Shown: positions 31,101 to 41,211 of the stretch, piece by piece
How the letters are laid out: the number at the start of each line of letters is the position of its first letter
Position numbering within the stretch: position 1 is the first letter of the stretch
Assembly: GCA_030831605.1 (NCBI GenBank)
Contig: JAURKU010000029.1
Span: forward strand, 1-64,000
DNA from: Rhodoluna sp.
Lineage (GTDB): Bacteria; Actinomycetota; Actinomycetes; Actinomycetales; Microbacteriaceae
Direction: 5' to 3'
Length of the DNA: 64,000 nucleotides
The notes under the pieces: model-generated
What the model saw: the letters and a program-made list of their open reading frames with translations, nothing else
Databases searched by the model: none
What the model was told of the DNA's origin: nothing
Program-made: the position numbers and the translations under genes

Positions 31101-32674
31101 GTTACCTGGGCAAACTGTTGAACAAAGTAGTCAAAAAGCAGTCTCGGACGGTCACTCAAAGCCGCGATTGGCGTATCTGAGCCCATTGCACCTATCGGTT
31201 CTGCGCCGGTCTTTGCCATAGGCGCGATAATCATGCGAAGTTCTTCCTCGGTGTATCCGAAGGTTCGTTGTCTTCTACTCACCGAACTTTTGGTATGCGC
31301 GATGTGTTCGCGATCCGGGATGTCTTTTAGATTAATCCTGTTTTGGCTTAGCCACTCTCCCCAAGGTTCAAGTGAAGCGATCTGAGCTTTGATGTCAGCA
31401 TCATCAATCAATCTGCCGCTAGCAGTATCAGCTAGGAACATTCGTCCTGGTTGTAACCGGCCTTTACGCACCACTCGGCTTGGGTCGATGTCAACAACTC
31501 CGATTTCAGATGCTAGGACCACGAGGCCGTCTTCGGTAACAATGTAGCGACCTGGTCGTAATCCATTCCGGTCAAGTGTGGCACCGACTAAATCTCCATC
31601 GGTAAAGACCACTGCTGCTGGGCCATCCCAGGGCTCCATCAGCATCGAATGATATTCGTAGAACTCCTTGAGCTGTTTGGTCATATCTGGTTGCTTTTCC
31701 CAGGCCTCGGGAATCATCATCATCAACGCGTGCGGCAACGACCTTCCAGATAGAACAAGGAGCTCAAGAACCTCGTCGAAGGAGGCGGAGTCGCTAGCGC
31801 CAACCGTGTTAATTGGCTTAAGGTGATCAAGGTAAGGAAAGAGATCCGAAGAAAGTTGAGCTTCTCTGGCTCTCATCCAGTTCCGGTTTCCTTTAACAGT
31901 GTTTATCTCACCGTTGTGTGCAATTAGCCGGAAGGGGTGAGCAAGTGGCCAAGACGGGAAAGTGTTTGTTGAAAAGCGCGAGTGTACGATGGCAAGTTTC
32001 GCTTCGAAGCGCTCGTCAGAAAGATCTGGATAGAAAGGTTCAAGTTGGTTCGTGGTGAGCATACCTTTGTAAACAATCGTTTTAGACGATAGCGATGGAT
32101 GATATACGCCTAGTTTGCGCTCAGATAATTTTCGAATGTAGAACAAATCACGCTCAAAATCCATGCCTTCCGCGCCATGGTCCGATGATAGAAATACTTG
32201 AATGATTCTCGGCATGGCTTCTCGAGCCATGCTTCCTAGAACAGATGGGTTAGTTGGAATCTCTCTCGTGCCAATAATGGAGCAGGATCGCTCAGCAGCG
32301 ATTAGTTCAAAACCCGCTAGCCAGGCCCGTTCATCGGATTCCTTTTCAAGGAAAACCAAACCTGCTGCGTATTTACCTACTACAGGCAGCTCAAATGGCA
32401 AGACAGATCTAAAAAACTTATCCGGCATTTGGCTTAGTAGCCCAGCTCCGTCGCCAGTTCCCTCGTCTGAGCCAACAGCGCCGCGATGATCCAGGTTTCG
32501 CAGAGCTTGCAAAGCAGTCTGGATTATGTCGTGACCTGGTGTCCCCCGAAGCGTTGCAACCATTGCAAGGCCACAAGCATCTTTGTTGTAGGAGGGATCG
32601 TATAGCCCAGACGCCTTAGGCGCGGTGCTGAACCGCTCAAAAGGTGAAATGCCAGACACGTTGTCTCCATTCAA
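28109..32674 (-). CDS. gltB: Glutamate synthase large subunit
   Basis: 1521 aa; class II GATase N-terminus around CGLAMV, FMN/Fe-S central region, GXGXG repeats at C-terminus. Confidence 0.98.
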   Translation of the reverse strand: MNGDNVSGISPFERFSTAPKASGLYDPSYNKDACGLAMVATLRGTPGHDIIQTALQALRNLDHRGAVGSDEGTGDGAGLLSQMPDKFFRSVLPFELPVVGKYAAGLVFLEKESDERAWLAGFELIAAERSCSIIGTREIPTNPSVLGSMAREAMPRIIQVFLSSDHGAEGMDFERDLFYIRKLSERKLGVYHPSLSSKTIVYKGMLTTNQLEPFYPDLSDERFEAKLAIVHSRFSTNTFPSWPLAHPFRLIAHNGEINTVKGNRNWMRAREAQLSSDLFPYLDHLKPINTVGASDSASFDEVLELLVLSGRSLPHALMMMIPEAWEKQPDMTKQLKEFYEYHSMLMEPWDGPAAVVFTDGDLVGATLDRNGLRPGRYIVTEDGLVVLASEIGVVDIDPSRVVRKGRLQPGRMFLADTASGRLIDDADIKAQIASLEPWGEWLSQNRINLKDIPDREHIAHTKSSVSRRQRTFGYTEEELRMIIAPMAKTGAEPIGAMGSDTPIAALSDRPRLLFDYFVQQFAQVTNPPLDSIREEIVTSLSVGIGPEQNLLTATPEHAKMVVLDFPVLTNDELSKIKYAEDYGFGISKVIRGLYRVDDGSQALQDRLQEIYTEVDKALANGTTFLILSDRDSNRELAPIPSLLLTSAVHHHLLRQGMRTKVGLVIEAGDVREVHHVATLIGFGAAAVNPYLAMETVELMVRNGEIVGVGVTKAIENLIKALGKGVLKVMSKMGISTVSSYSGAQCFEAIGLSQEFVEAYFTGTSSQLGGIGIEVVANENEIRHSSAYPIERAMRAHENLELGGEYQWRRSGPPHLFNPETVFKLQHATRSKRYDIFKQYTDLIDDQAEKLMTLRGLFLLRNGVRPAVALSEVEPASEIVKRFATGAMSYGSISPEAHEVLAIAMNKLGAKSNTGEGGEDVERLLDPSRRSAIKQVASGRFGVTSMYLTHAQDIQIKMAQGAKPGEGGQLPPNKVYPWIAKVRHSTPGVGLISPPPHHDIYSIEDLKQLIFDLKRANTSARIQVKLVSQIGIGTVASGVAKAKADTILVSGHDGGTGASPLSSLKHAGTPWELGLAETQQTLRVNGLRDRVTLQVDGQLKTGRDVVIAALLGAEEFGFATAPLVVSGCVMMRVCHLDTCPVGVATQNPELRSRFTGKAEFVENFFTFLAEQVREYLAELGFRSLDEAIGHSELLDVNRALSHWKADGLDLTPILTTPESASPLRRFTLQDHQLDQHFDSALIQTLQPALADAQPVVLEMAVNNTQQAIGTIIGHEITKQYGVEGLAEETITLKLTGSAGQSFGAFIPRGLKLCLIGDSNDYVAKGLSGGTITIRPALTSVFPAEANVIAGNVIGYGATSGNIFIRGIVGERFLVRNSGATAVVEGVGDHALEYMTGGTAVILGKTGRNLAAGMSGGTAYVHLLRADMLNQPALKDNEIELIECDSADEDFLRQVLEKHFAETESTLARRMLDDFSNEVKNFIKIVPRDYALVRKVQQQATIEGLSLDSSEVWSRILEVSTNG

Positions 32675-32721
32675 TAGTGATTTATGGGGACGACAGTGGC
32701 CCAGAGGACTAGTAAACCCGC

Positions 32722-33693
32722 TTACTCGGGGTCTGGTTTCGATTCTACAACTTCAGTCTCAGGCTGAGTAGTTTCTTCGCCTCTTTTTGCCTTTTTAGGC
32801 CTCGGGACCTGAGGCTCCCATGACCTGCCTGGTAAGTAGCCAGTGGTTTCAACGCCTGGATGTTTGCTAGTTTGCAGCACATAGATGAGCAAACCGACGA
32901 GCACACCGATGACAGCTGACCACTGGTTGGTGCGTAAGCCGAAGAGTACATCTGCCGAGTCCAAGCGAATTGCTTCGATGAAGTAGCGTCCGACGCTATA
33001 CCAAATCAAATAAAGTGCAAAAAGCTTTCCCCAGCGCAAGTTGAATCGTCGCTCGGCAAGTAGCAGCAACCCGATTCCCGCGAGCGACCAAATCGATTCA
33101 TATAAGAACGTTGGGTGAAATAGTAATCCATCTGGCAGAGTATCTAATCCCAATGGGTAGCTAGGATTTGCCGGACTAACTTCTAAGCCCCATGGCAAGT
33201 TAGTCGGTTCGCCAAACAGTTCCTGATTGAAATAGTTTCCCCATCGACCAAGCGCCTGTGCCAAGAGCAAACCTGGCACGAGTGCATCGGCAAAACTTGT
33301 AAATCTAATGCCCGCTGATCGAATTCTTAGTGGTTTGATGTCAACTTGACAGGCGATGTATGCCCCGATGGCTCCAAAGATCAGAGCGCCGTAAATAGCC
33401 AAGCCACCTTCCCAGATCTTAAATGCGTCAAGCCACTGTTTACCTTCGCCAAAGTAATCGCTGATGTGTGTGATTACGTGAAAAAATCTTCCACCGACGA
33501 TTCCGAAAGGGACGGCCCAGATCGCGATGTCGATGGCCAAACCTGGATCCATGCCGCGCTTTTTCATGCGTGCAGATGTCCAAATCGTCGCTAAAACTAT
33601 GCCAGTGAGGATGAAGAGAGCATAGAAGTGAATAATAAATGGGCCGATTTGGAAATTGCTTGCCGGTGGAGCTGGTATCGAACTCAGAATCAT
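32722..33693 (-). CDS. lgt: Prolipoprotein diacylglyceryl transferase
   Basis: [33 protein letters not shown] motifs, multi-TM. Confidence 0.96.
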   Translation of the reverse strand: MILSSIPAPPASNFQIGPFIIHFYALFILTGIVLATIWTSARMKKRGMDPGLAIDIAIWAVPFGIVGGRFFHVITHISDYFGEGKQWLDAFKIWEGGLAIYGALIFGAIGAYIACQVDIKPLRIRSAGIRFTSFADALVPGLLLAQALGRWGNYFNQELFGEPTNLPWGLEVSPANPSYPLGLDTLPDGLLFHPTFLYESIWSLAGIGLLLLAERRFNLRWGKLFALYLIWYSVGRYFIEAIRLDSADVLFGLRTNQWSAVIGVLVGLLIYVLQTSKHPGVETTGYLPGRSWEPQVPRPKKAKRGEETTQPETEVVESKPDPE

Positions 33694-33695
33694 CT

Positions 33696-34475
33696 TTATT
33701 TACCTGTCTTTAGTTGCCGAACACAGTTTACTAAGCCGTCAATACCAGCCTCGTTATAGGCCTTGATGATGGCGCTTCCAACAATTGCACCATCCGCATA
33801 AGAGTTTACTTCGCTGACCTGTTCGGCTGTTGAGATACCGATACCAACGCAGACCGGAGTGCTGGTCCTAGAATCCCTAACTCCACTGACAACTGCTCTC
33901 GCCTTGGCATCTAGGTCTTCTCTGGTGCCTGTAATTCCCATGGTGGAAACCCCATATACGAATCCCCTGCTCGAGTTTGCAGCCTTAGCAAGTCTTTCAG
34001 TAGAGGATGATGGGGTCGCCATAAAAACGCGGTCGAGGTCATACTCATCAGAGATTTGCAGCCATTCGGCTGCCTCATCTGGAATTAGATCAGGCGTGAT
34101 CATCCCCTGAGCTCCGGCCGAAACCAAATCCTCAGCGAGTTGCTTTACCCCATACTGAATTATTGGATTCCAATAACTCATTACGAGAATTGGGGTGTCA
34201 ACTCTTTGCCGAATAGCCTTGATGATTTTAGAGATTTCTCTAATTTTGAAACCGGTGGCAAGCGAAACTTCAGTTGCCTGCTGGATTACCAATCCATCCA
34301 TAACTGGGTCACTGTATGGAATGCCAAGCTCAAGGACATCTACCCCCGCTTCACACATTGCAACGCAGGCTTCGACACTGGCTTCTAGCGTAGGATATCC
34401 AGCAGGAAAATATCCGATTAAGGTGTCTACGCCCTTTGATTTATTCTCTCTAATAATCGTTTCGACACTACTCAT
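33696..34475 (-). CDS. trpA: Tryptophan synthase alpha chain
   Basis: [22 protein letters not shown]; start chosen at [11 protein letters not shown], 8-bp overlap with trpB. Confidence 0.96.
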   Translation of the reverse strand: MSSVETIIRENKSKGVDTLIGYFPAGYPTLEASVEACVAMCEAGVDVLELGIPYSDPVMDGLVIQQATEVSLATGFKIREISKIIKAIRQRVDTPILVMSYWNPIIQYGVKQLAEDLVSAGAQGMITPDLIPDEAAEWLQISDEYDLDRVFMATPSSSTERLAKAANSSRGFVYGVSTMGITGTREDLDAKARAVVSGVRDSRTSTPVCVGIGISTAEQVSEVNSYADGAIVGSAIIKAYNEAGIDGLVNCVRQLKTGK

Positions 34476-35682
34476 TGGTATCCCCGATGAATCCAAAATA
34501 CTTGCCAACGGTTTCCATGTCTTTATCTCCGCGGCCACTCAAGTTTAGAAGTATTGACGATCCTGGCTTTAGAGATGATCCAAATTTGATAATTCCGGCT
34601 AGCGCATGTGCTGTCTCAATTGCTGCAATGATGCCTTCTGTTTCAGCCAAGGCTTTTAGAGCTTGCATGGCCTCGTCATCGGTGATGCCGAAATACTCTG
34701 CTCTGGCGATGTCCTTGAGCCAAGCGTGTTCAGGCCCAACTCCTGGATAATCCAATCCAGCAGATATTGAGTGGCTCTCTATTGTCTGGCCATCCTCGTC
34801 TTGCAGAATAAAACTCTTTGCTCCGTGGAGTACTCCGACTTTTCCTTCACTCAGTGTTGCAGCATGTCGCCCAGTTTCGATTCCATCTCCTGCTGCTTCA
34901 AAGCCCCAGAGTCTTACCGGGTCATCAAGAAATGCGTGGAATATCCCGATCGCATTAGAACCGCCTCCAACGCAGGCAGCGACCACATCAGGAATTAGTG
35001 AGTGTTCGGCTTGCAGCTGTGCTTTTGCCTCATGGCCGATGACAGAATGGAAATCCCTCACCATGGTTGGGAATGGATGAGGTCCGGCGACAGTTCCAAG
35101 TAAATAGTGCGTGCTGGTAACGTTGGTGACCCAATCGCGCAACGCTTCGTTGATTGCATCTTTTAGAGTTTTAGACCCTGTGACCACAGGAACAACTTCA
35201 GCGCCTAATAATTTCATTCGGGCGACGTTTAGCGCCTGCCGCTTGGTGTCGATTTCACCCATGTAAACGACACACTCTAGGCCGAACAAAGCCGCCGCAG
35301 TAGCGCTGGCAACGCCATGTTGACCAGCGCCAGTTTCTGCAATGATTCTTTTTTTACCCATACGTTTAGCTAGCAGCGCTTGCCCCAGAACGTTATTGAT
35401 TTTGTGGGAACCGGTGTGATTGAGATCTTCTCGTTTAAGAAAGACTCGGATGTCTCCTGCAAGTGAGGCAAATTTAGGCACCTCTGTAATTTGTGAGGGT
35501 CGCCCAACGTAGGTTCTGTTCAGCTCGGACAACTCAGCGATGAATGCCGGGTCAGTCTTTGCAGCCTGGTAAGTCTCGTCCAACTCGTCAAGGGCCGCAA
35601 TAAGGGATTCCGGAACGAAACGTCCACCAAATTGGCCGAAGTAGGGTCCATTTTGGGAACTGAGTACTGGTTTTTCAGACAT
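34468..35682 (-). CDS. trpB: Tryptophan synthase beta chain
   Basis: [38 protein letters not shown]. Confidence 0.98.
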   Translation of the reverse strand: MSEKPVLSSQNGPYFGQFGGRFVPESLIAALDELDETYQAAKTDPAFIAELSELNRTYVGRPSQITEVPKFASLAGDIRVFLKREDLNHTGSHKINNVLGQALLAKRMGKKRIIAETGAGQHGVASATAAALFGLECVVYMGEIDTKRQALNVARMKLLGAEVVPVVTGSKTLKDAINEALRDWVTNVTSTHYLLGTVAGPHPFPTMVRDFHSVIGHEAKAQLQAEHSLIPDVVAACVGGGSNAIGIFHAFLDDPVRLWGFEAAGDGIETGRHAATLSEGKVGVLHGAKSFILQDEDGQTIESHSISAGLDYPGVGPEHAWLKDIARAEYFGITDDEAMQALKALAETEGIIAAIETAHALAGIIKFGSSLKPGSSILLNLSGRGDKDMETVGKYFGFIGDTNE

Positions 35683-35686
35683 GATA

Positions 35687-36469
35687 CTAAAGTCTAATCT
35701 TTAGAACTTGGCTAAATTCGCTAATCAGCTTTGCGTAATCGCCAGTAACCAGAGCTTCCCCAACCAATACGGCATCGGCACCGCTTTGGGCATAAGACTC
35801 AACATCAGCGAGGTTTCTAACTGCTGATTCAGCAACTAGTGTCACGCCTAGAGGTGCATTGCTAGCAATAGTTCCGAACAGGTCTCTATCGGTTTCAAAA
35901 GTCCTCAAATCTCTGGCGTTGATGCCGATTAATTTCGCTCCAAGGTCGACTGCCACATTGAATTCATCTTGACTATGAGTTTCTACTAGAACGCCAAGAT
36001 CAAACTGCCTAGAAAAATCGTAGAGTCTCTTTAGCGTGTCTGGATTTAAACCAGCAACTATAAGAAGAATAAGATCAGCCCCGTTGGCGCGCGCTTCAAG
36101 AATTTGGTATTCGTTTGCTATGAAATCTTTGCGCAAAACTGGGCAACTTACTGCCTGACTTACCTCAACAAGGTCTTTAATAGAACCTTTGAACTGTCTT
36201 TCCTCGGTGAGCACGGAAATAATCCTTGCTCCCGCTCTTTCATAATCAACAGCCAATTGCGAAGGGTTGGCGATAGTGGCTAGAGCACCTTTGGAAGGTG
36301 ACGCTCGCTTGATTTCGGCGATGACACTAATGACATCTCGATCAAATATTACAGAGACATCCCGAATGGCTCTAGCGTTACCGATAGCTCTTTCTAAGTC
36401 AGCGACAGAAACTAGTTCGCTTCGCCTGCTGGCATCGGCAAGTGATCCAGCATAAAGTTCGTCGAGCAT
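35687..36469 (-). CDS. trpC: Indole-3-glycerol phosphate synthase
   Basis: [33 protein letters not shown]. Confidence 0.97.
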   Translation of the reverse strand: MLDELYAGSLADASRRSELVSVADLERAIGNARAIRDVSVIFDRDVISVIAEIKRASPSKGALATIANPSQLAVDYERAGARIISVLTEERQFKGSIKDLVEVSQAVSCPVLRKDFIANEYQILEARANGADLILLIVAGLNPDTLKRLYDFSRQFDLGVLVETHSQDEFNVAVDLGAKLIGINARDLRTFETDRDLFGTIASNAPLGVTLVAESAVRNLADVESYAQSGADAVLVGEALVTGDYAKLISEFSQVLKIRL

Positions 36470-36691
36470 TTAGCTCTTCGATTTCTTCCCATTTAGCCCA
36501 TAGCCAAGTTTTGAAAGGATTGGACCAAGCGCGATTGAGACGATAGCTAGCGCTAAACCGCCATACATCAAAGCTGAATTGGCGATTAGATAGCCAAGGG
36601 TCAAAAGGCTCGTCCCAATAATTGCGGTTATCACCGCAGTCCATGCTGCGATGGTGTTTCCGTGACCTGGTTCGTCGTGTTGCGAGCTCAT
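36470..36691 (-). CDS. HGxxPAAW-like small membrane protein of the Trp operon, function unknown
   Basis: 73 aa, two predicted TM helices, HGNTIAAW motif resembling actinobacterial HGxxPAAW proteins found between trpE and trpC. Confidence 0.8.
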   Translation of the reverse strand: MSSQHDEPGHGNTIAAWTAVITAIIGTSLLTLGYLIANSALMYGGLALAIVSIALGPILSKLGYGLNGKKSKS

Positions 36692-36727
36692 AAGTTTACC
36701 TTTCCTGACCCCTTCAATCTTAACGCC

Positions 36728-38239
36728 TTATCCGAACATGGCATTCGCTTGGCGTATAGCAGCAATCAAAGCTGAGGCTTTGTTCACGGTTTCCGTATAC
36801 TCGGATTTCGGGTCAGAGTCCAACACTATTCCGGCACCAGCTTGAACATGCGCCTTACCGTTACGCAAGACTGCAGTTCTGATAGCTATCGCCAAATCGG
36901 CATTACCTGAGAAATCTAGATAACCAACCACGCCACCAAATAGGCCTCGGTTGGACTGCTCTAGATCGGCAATGATTTGCAGAGCCCTAGGTTTGGGGGC
37001 ACCAGATAAAGTGCCAGCTGGGAATGTCGCCGCCAGGAGGTCAACCGGTCCGCTCTCGTCCGTGAGCTTGGACTCCACTGTTGATACAAGGTGCATTATG
37101 TGGCTAAAACGTTCGATTTTCATGAATTCGCTGACACGAATGGATTCGGGTTCGGAAACCTTCAATAGGTCATTTCTGGCAAGATCGACAAGCATAAGGT
37201 GTTCTGCTCGTTCTTTTTGGTCCTCGATAAGTGATTCGGCAAATTCCTGATCTTCGCGCTGTGAAGCTCCCCTAGGTCTTGAGCCAGCGATTGGATGCAT
37301 GACAACTTCACCGGAGGAAACCTTTACAAGAGCTTCAGGGGAACTTCCAACGATGGAATACTTGCCACCTTCGTCCTCAAAATTTAAGAGATACATGTAT
37401 GGACTTGGATTGAGGGCTCGAAGCACTCTGTAAACATCTATCGGCTTGGAATTTAGTTCAACATCGAATCTTTGGGAAAGTACGACCTGGAATACATCAC
37501 CTACTTTGACATGCTCTTTGGCAACATTAACTGCGGAAATAAAATCATCCTCGGTCGTGTTTGAGACCGCAGCAGTTGAGGCATTCGCTTCCGCCTGTTT
37601 AAAAACCGCATTTGTTGGTTGGCTAACTAACTCGAATAATAGATCGAGTCTGCTCACAGCTTCTTGATAGGCGGCCTCGAAGCTAGTAGCTTCATCGCAG
37701 TAGATGTTAGAAATCAGCTGTAATCCACTGTCCTTATGGTCGATAACAATGATGTCTTGAACCATTTCTAATTGGATTAGGGGAATTAAATATGGTTTGT
37801 TTTCTTTGACCGGAATCTTCTCTAATTGATGTATGAGATCCCAACAAAACAGTCCAACTAAGCCTGATGTGAGAGGCGGCATGTCTTCTAGGTTGATATG
37901 ATGCCATGAATCCTGCATTTGTCTGAGGGTCTCAAGCGGGTCTTCACTTAGTAGCTGATCATCGGGAAGTAGCTTCCCTTTGTCAGTACTAGTAAAGCCA
38001 TGTCCGGTACTTAAGTAGTTCGTTCTGGAATTTACGCCAATGAAGCTGTATCTAGACCAGACGCCTTGTTCCGCTGACTCAAGTAAGAAAGTTCCAGAAC
38101 GCTCTTTGGCGACTTTATCAAACAGGCCAACAGGAGTTTCATTCCCACCAAAGATCTTCAGCGAAAGCGGAATAACATTGCCAATCCCCGCGATTTTGAG
38201 AAAACTGGCCTTGTCTAGGTTTAGGTTCTTGGCTTGCAT
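36728..38239 (-). CDS. trpE: Anthranilate synthase component I
   Basis: MYLLNFEDEGGKYSIVGSSPEALVKV, TFPAGTLSGAPKPRAL, QAGAGIVLDSDP. Confidence 0.96.
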   Translation of the reverse strand: MQAKNLNLDKASFLKIAGIGNVIPLSLKIFGGNETPVGLFDKVAKERSGTFLLESAEQGVWSRYSFIGVNSRTNYLSTGHGFTSTDKGKLLPDDQLLSEDPLETLRQMQDSWHHINLEDMPPLTSGLVGLFCWDLIHQLEKIPVKENKPYLIPLIQLEMVQDIIVIDHKDSGLQLISNIYCDEATSFEAAYQEAVSRLDLLFELVSQPTNAVFKQAEANASTAAVSNTTEDDFISAVNVAKEHVKVGDVFQVVLSQRFDVELNSKPIDVYRVLRALNPSPYMYLLNFEDEGGKYSIVGSSPEALVKVSSGEVVMHPIAGSRPRGASQREDQEFAESLIEDQKERAEHLMLVDLARNDLLKVSEPESIRVSEFMKIERFSHIMHLVSTVESKLTDESGPVDLLAATFPAGTLSGAPKPRALQIIADLEQSNRGLFGGVVGYLDFSGNADLAIAIRTAVLRNGKAHVQAGAGIVLDSDPKSEYTETVNKASALIAAIRQANAMFG

Positions 38240-38244
38240 TTTTC

Positions 38245-38907
38245 TTAGATTTTTGCTGACTCGGCCAAGGAACGAAGTCGATTAATTTGGGCGTTGCGAT
38301 CTGCTGCCTTAAAAACTGCTGACCCGGCTACGAAAGTGTCAGCTCCTGCACTAGCAATGCTCGAAATATTATTTTCATCTACCCCACCGTCTACTTGCAG
38401 CCAAATGTCCTTGCCTGAGTGTTCGATTAATTCCTTAGCCTTTGATAACTTGGAAAGCGAGTCTTCAATGAAAGATTGTCCTCCAAAACCAGGTTCAACG
38501 CTCATGATCAGAAGCTGGTCGAATGCTTCTAAGCAATTAGCGACTTCACTCAACGCAGTTTTCGGTTTTACTGAAATTCCAGCCCGAACTCCGTGCTGCT
38601 GTATTGATTTAGCAACCTTGACCGGATCGCTACATGCCTCAAAGTGTACGGTTACTGAAAACACACCTATTTGCGCATACTCACTTGCCCAGTGGTCTGG
38701 ATTTTCAATCATCAGATGAACATCAAGTGGCAGTTTAGTAATCTCTTGCATTCTCCGAACCATCGGTGCCCCGAAGGTAAGATTTGGAACAAAATGTCCA
38801 TCCATCACATCAACGTGGATACCATCCGCAGCCGAAATGCTCTCAAAGTCTCTCTCAAAGTTCACAAAATCTGCACTAAGAATACTCGGTTGGATACGGA
38901 CGTTCAT
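38245..38907 (-). CDS. rpe: Ribulose-phosphate 3-epimerase
   Basis: IQPSILSADF, HVDVMDGHFVPNLTFG, VEPGFGGQSFI. Confidence 0.97.
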   Translation of the reverse strand: MNVRIQPSILSADFVNFERDFESISAADGIHVDVMDGHFVPNLTFGAPMVRRMQEITKLPLDVHLMIENPDHWASEYAQIGVFSVTVHFEACSDPVKVAKSIQQHGVRAGISVKPKTALSEVANCLEAFDQLLIMSVEPGFGGQSFIEDSLSKLSKAKELIEHSGKDIWLQVDGGVDENNISSIASAGADTFVAGSAVFKAADRNAQINRLRSLAESAKI

Positions 38908-38913
38908 GGCTTA

Positions 38914-38919
38914 AGCCTA
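38914..38919 (-). promoter_or_regulatory. Putative -10 box (TAGGCT) of leaderless rpe promoter overlapping the rsmB stop codon
   Basis: Minus strand TAG|GCT-TAAGCC-ATG, where TAG is the rsmB stop. Confidence 0.5.
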
Positions 38920-40275
38920 TTGCCTGCTTTGCTTTCTGAGCATTGCCATGAACATTGAATCCATTCCGTCTCGATGAGTGAAAAGCTGGACGGTTTTCCT
39001 ATTTGTGGGCAGGGTGTTACTGAAGTATTTAGTGTTCAATACGGCAGTTAGGTCTTCAACTTCGATCTCCAAATTCTGTACTGCTTTATCAATGATTGCC
39101 GTTGTCTCGGATAGATGCGGAGAGCAAGTAACGTAGAGGCAAACCCCATCATCCTTTAAGAGCGAAATAGCACTCTCAAGCAGCTCATATTGTAATTTGC
39201 AGAGATCTTTTAAATCCTGATCACTTTTACGCCACCTAGCCTCAGGTTTGCGTCTAAGTGCTCCTAGACCAGTGCATGGGGCGTCCAAGAGAATTCGATC
39301 GAATTTACCTGACTGAGTATTGGCAAAAGATCTGCCATCTGCCCGGTGTACTTTGAATTGCCCAATAGACACAAGAGCCTCTTCAACCAGTGCTGCACGA
39401 TGCTCCATCGGTTCGTTTGCTTCGAATTCCACCCCGTTTAGTTTGGCTATGGCTGCAAGGACTGCTGACTTACCACCAGGTCCAGCGCATAAGTCCAGCC
39501 ATCTTTCTGATTCCCTAATCGGCCTAAAATCAGCCAAAGTTAGGGCTGCGAGTTGCGATCCTTCATCTTGGACACGTATAGACCCATTTTCAAAGCCGTC
39601 CAGTTCAGCAGGGTTTCCACCGCTGATGCTGAATCCATAAGGGCTATTTTTGTTGTGCTGGATGCTTTCGCCTTCCGCAGGCCTGGTTGCAAGTCCAGGC
39701 AGTGCTACAAGATTGACTTCTGCTGGATTGTTATTAATTTCTAAAAGCTTTTCCAGATCTTCCGCTAAACCATCAGCTTCCAATGCACTTCGGTAAGCAT
39801 TTATGATCCAAAGCGGATGACTAAAAGCCAAAGTCCGATATTCCTCAGCCGATGTGCTCCTTTTTAGCTGCGCAAGCCAATTCTCGAGGGGCTGTTGCGA
39901 AATGCTCCGGAGAATCCCGTTAGCAAAACCAACGACCTTCTCACCACAATTCTTGCGGACCAAATCAACCGTTTCGCTGATCGCTGCGTGATCAGGAACG
40001 CGCATGTTCAGAATTTGGTGGCAACCTAAACGCAAACAATTAAGCAGCGTTGCATCAATTTCCGAGCTTTTTCGAGATGAAACATTGTCTATTATGCGGT
40101 CATAAGTTAGCTGATTTCTAATTGCTCCGAAGGCTAACTCTTGTGCGAAACTTTTATCTCTAGCTGACATCTTTGAGTGTCTAAGCAGTTTCTGCATAGC
40201 TAGATTCGCATAAGCATCATCGAAAGTAACTTGGTTTAGAAGATCCAGTGCCATACTTCGGCTCTGTGAAATCAT
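38917..40275 (-). CDS. rsmB: 16S rRNA m5C967 methyltransferase RsmB (NusB-domain containing)
   Basis: NusB-like N-terminus, LDLCAGPGGKSAVLAA, LLDAPCTGLGALRR, YVTCSPH. Confidence 0.94.
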   Translation of the reverse strand: MISQSRSMALDLLNQVTFDDAYANLAMQKLLRHSKMSARDKSFAQELAFGAIRNQLTYDRIIDNVSSRKSSEIDATLLNCLRLGCHQILNMRVPDHAAISETVDLVRKNCGEKVVGFANGILRSISQQPLENWLAQLKRSTSAEEYRTLAFSHPLWIINAYRSALEADGLAEDLEKLLEINNNPAEVNLVALPGLATRPAEGESIQHNKNSPYGFSISGGNPAELDGFENGSIRVQDEGSQLAALTLADFRPIRESERWLDLCAGPGGKSAVLAAIAKLNGVEFEANEPMEHRAALVEEALVSIGQFKVHRADGRSFANTQSGKFDRILLDAPCTGLGALRRKPEARWRKSDQDLKDLCKLQYELLESAISLLKDDGVCLYVTCSPHLSETTAIIDKAVQNLEIEVEDLTAVLNTKYFSNTLPTNRKTVQLFTHRDGMDSMFMAMLRKQSRQ

Positions 40276-41192
40276 TTGTCAAACTTCACTAGTTGCTGGT
40301 GACCTCTGAGCCAGTCGCTGGCAGACATGAGTTTCCTACCTGCCGGCTGAACAAGATGCAACTCAATCAATCTTTCATCGCCACATCCGACCAGCACCGA
40401 GTCTTGGACTTTAACAATGGCTCCTGCTTCACAGGCAACACTCTCTGATGAGATTCTCGCTTCAAAAATCCTTATTGGCTCGTTATTGATTTGAGTCCAG
40501 GCTCCTGGCTCAGGGTTCATAGCTCTAATCAAATTGATGATTTCCTGGGCACTGCCGCTGAAATTAATCTTGGCATCCTTCCGCGCTATTTTTGGAGCAC
40601 TACTTGGGGTACCCTCCTGAGCCGAAAGCGAGTGGATTCCAGCGTAGATCTTTGGCAGCTCTTCATTCAATAGTGTGATGCCCAGGTGAGCCAGCCGTTG
40701 CAGTAAGAAACCACTTGTCTCGTCCGCTTCGACTTTAGTTGGCACTTGACTGAGAACAGCACCGGTATCCATACCGAGGTCGATTTTGAATAGCGTTACT
40801 CCGGTTACCTCGTCGCCGTTGATGAGGCAGTGCTGTACAGGTGCTGCACCGCGGTATCTCGGTAGGAGGCTGAAATGAAGATTGAACCATCCATGCGAAA
40901 GAACTTCAAGCGCTTCGGCTTTCAGGATCGATCCGTATGCCACAACTATCGCCAGATCTGGTTTGAGTTCTTTGATGCGCGCTAGCTCCGCTTCACCCAA
41001 ACTATTTGCCTTGATGACTGGGATTGACCTGGCCAGTGCGTAATCAGCCACTGGCGATGAGGTGAGTAGCTGTCTCCTGCCAACCGGGGCATCTTCGCGA
41101 GTGAGAACACCCACCACTTCGTGGCCTGAGTTCACCAGTCCGCCTAGCACTGTTACGGCCACAGCGGGGGTCCCGGCAAAAAGGATTCTCAT
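40272..41192 (-). CDS. fmt: Methionyl-tRNA formyltransferase
   Basis: RILFAGTPAVAVTVL, NLHFSLLPRYRGAAPVQHCLINGD. Confidence 0.97.
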   Translation of the reverse strand: MRILFAGTPAVAVTVLGGLVNSGHEVVGVLTREDAPVGRRQLLTSSPVADYALARSIPVIKANSLGEAELARIKELKPDLAIVVAYGSILKAEALEVLSHGWFNLHFSLLPRYRGAAPVQHCLINGDEVTGVTLFKIDLGMDTGAVLSQVPTKVEADETSGFLLQRLAHLGITLLNEELPKIYAGIHSLSAQEGTPSSAPKIARKDAKINFSGSAQEIINLIRAMNPEPGAWTQINNEPIRIFEARISSESVACEAGAIVKVQDSVLVGCGDERLIELHLVQPAGRKLMSASDWLRGHQQLVKFDK

Positions 41193-41211
41193 AAGTTAAC
41201 TACACCATAGT

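Noticed and set aside
32675-32721. Possible regulatory leader upstream of gltB
   Set aside because: No convincing hairpin, -10 or known motif could be read in the 47-bp gap
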